DNA of 64,000 nt from Azohydromonas australica DSM 1124 (GTDB lineage Bacteria; Pseudomonadota; Gammaproteobacteria; Burkholderiales; Burkholderiaceae_C): positions 93,007 through 157,006 of the forward strand of contig NZ_KE387211.1 in NCBI RefSeq assembly GCF_000430725.1, given 5' to 3'. Positions 63,559 to 64,000 of this stretch are shown piece by piece (position 1 is the first letter of the stretch; the number at the start of each line of letters is the position of its first letter). Below the pieces are notes generated by a model. The model made no database searches, was not told the origin of the DNA, and saw only the letters and a program-made list of their open reading frames with translations. A program made the translations under genes and the position numbers.

Positions 63559-64000
63559 GGCAGCACTCCAAGGGCTTGCTGCAGGCGCGAGACGGCCGCC
63601 TGGCGCGCCACCTCCAGCCGGCGCTGGTCCGCCTGCGCGTCGAAGGCGGCGGCGCGGGCGCGCAGCAGCGTGGGCAGGTCGCTCTCGCCCAAAGAAAAGG
63701 ATTTGTTGATCAGCGCCAGCGTGTCGGCCGTGAGCGCGGCGCGCCGCGCGGCCAGGGCGGCCTTGGCGTCCACCGTGTCGCGCTCGCGCTGCGCGGCGTC
63801 GATCTCCAGCGCCAGCTGCGCCTGCAGCTGCGCCTCGCCGGCCTGGGCTTCGAGCAGGTCGGCGCGCACTTCGGCGCTGTCGCGCAGCCGCCGCGGCGCG
63901 GAGGCCAGCGGCAGCGTCAGTCGCAGGCCGACGGCGTTGGCGTAGGTTTCATTGGCATCGCTGCGCTCCCGCACCAGCCGCAGCGCGACCTCGGGCGTCT
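63555..64000 (-). CDS. TolC-family outer-membrane efflux protein (N-terminal part outside window)
   Basis: The frame is open to the window edge, so only the last 148 or so residues are seen; transcription enters from the right. The visible start TPEVALRLVRERSDANE and VGLRLTLPLASAPRRLRDSAEVRADLLEAQAGEAQLQAQ are typical of the second structural repeat of TolC/CusC/CzcC proteins: a strand, then long helices with regular Ala/Gln/Leu. The late segment INKSFSLGESDLPTLLRARAAAFDAQADQRR matches the family's 'Y-x-x-G-x-x-x-L-L-x-A-x' helix. It is the outer-membrane channel of the RND complex encoded downstream. The stop overlaps the next start by 4 bp. Confidence 0.88.
   Translation of the reverse strand, partial: TPEVALRLVRERSDANETYANAVGLRLTLPLASAPRRLRDSAEVRADLLEAQAGEAQLQAQLALEIDAAQRERDTVDAKAALAARRAALTADTLALINKSFSLGESDLPTLLRARAAAFDAQADQRRLEVARQAAVSRLQQALGVLP

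Overview
The window is very GC-rich (about 70% by eye) and densely packed. Its gene content suggests a free-living betaproteobacterium of the order Burkholderiales: polyhydroxybutyrate (PHB) metabolism genes, many two-component systems, a PEP-CTERM-like protein, a NosR/ApbE pair, trehalose/glycogen genes, and short palindromic repeats of the 'VIPAKAGIQ' type. The genus cannot be fixed from this sequence. No tRNA, rRNA, CRISPR array, transposase or phage gene was recognised.

Layout. 1-7.0 kb: a phosphorelay cluster with the end of a HAMP-repeat hybrid kinase, a second REC-GAF-kinase-REC protein overlapping it, a small winged-helix-like protein and two small DUF5985-like membrane proteins. 7.0-12.6 kb: a secreted alpha/beta hydrolase, then a divergent nosR-apbE pair without nosZ, and an SRPBCC protein. 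12.6-13.05 kb: a nested cluster of palindromic repeats. 13.05-16.8 kb: a minus-strand operon (Sel1-repeat protein, TolQ/ExbB-like, DUF2149/ExbD-like, NarX-type kinase, NarL-type regulator). 16.9-26.0 kb: glgX, treZ and a MalQ-TreY fusion, together a route from glycogen to trehalose. 26.2-32.3 kb: a hypothetical protein, a PAS-type sensor kinase, and an OmpR-type two-component system with PepSY proteins on both sides of a symmetrical operator-like sequence. 32.5-38.8 kb: a six-hairpin glycosidase, an unknown membrane/coiled-coil protein, cstA-ybdD, a hydrolase and an HNH protein. 39.0-43.1 kb: a PHB depolymerase and phasin-like protein, a degenerate EEP-family protein, and a HAF-repeat PEP-CTERM-like protein. 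43.3-57.4 kb: two paralogous galactose-oxidase-like (AA5) copper radical oxidase lipoproteins about 10 kb apart in opposite orientation. Between and after them lie a ketopantoate-reductase-like gene, an NMT1-GGDEF protein, a Crp/Fnr regulator with a DUF2892 protein, a hydrolase, a hybrid kinase, and a Prx6 plus MBL-rhodanese pair. 57.9-64.0 kb: a minus-strand RND efflux operon (TolC-like, two small accessory proteins, adaptor, pump) running off the window.

The most notable observations are these. (i) A roughly 100-nt conserved element lies upstream of both copper radical oxidase genes, with a hairpin whose stem changes sequence but still pairs. (ii) A 147-bp palindromic repeat sits in frame inside the RND adaptor gene, between its start codon and its signal sequence. 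(iii) The Sel1/TolQ/DUF2149/NarXL operon looks like an envelope sensory unit without a known description. (iv) nosR-apbE occurs without nosZ. (v) MalQ and TreY are fused in one 1,692-residue protein. All functional statements rest on motif recognition by eye; no database search was run.
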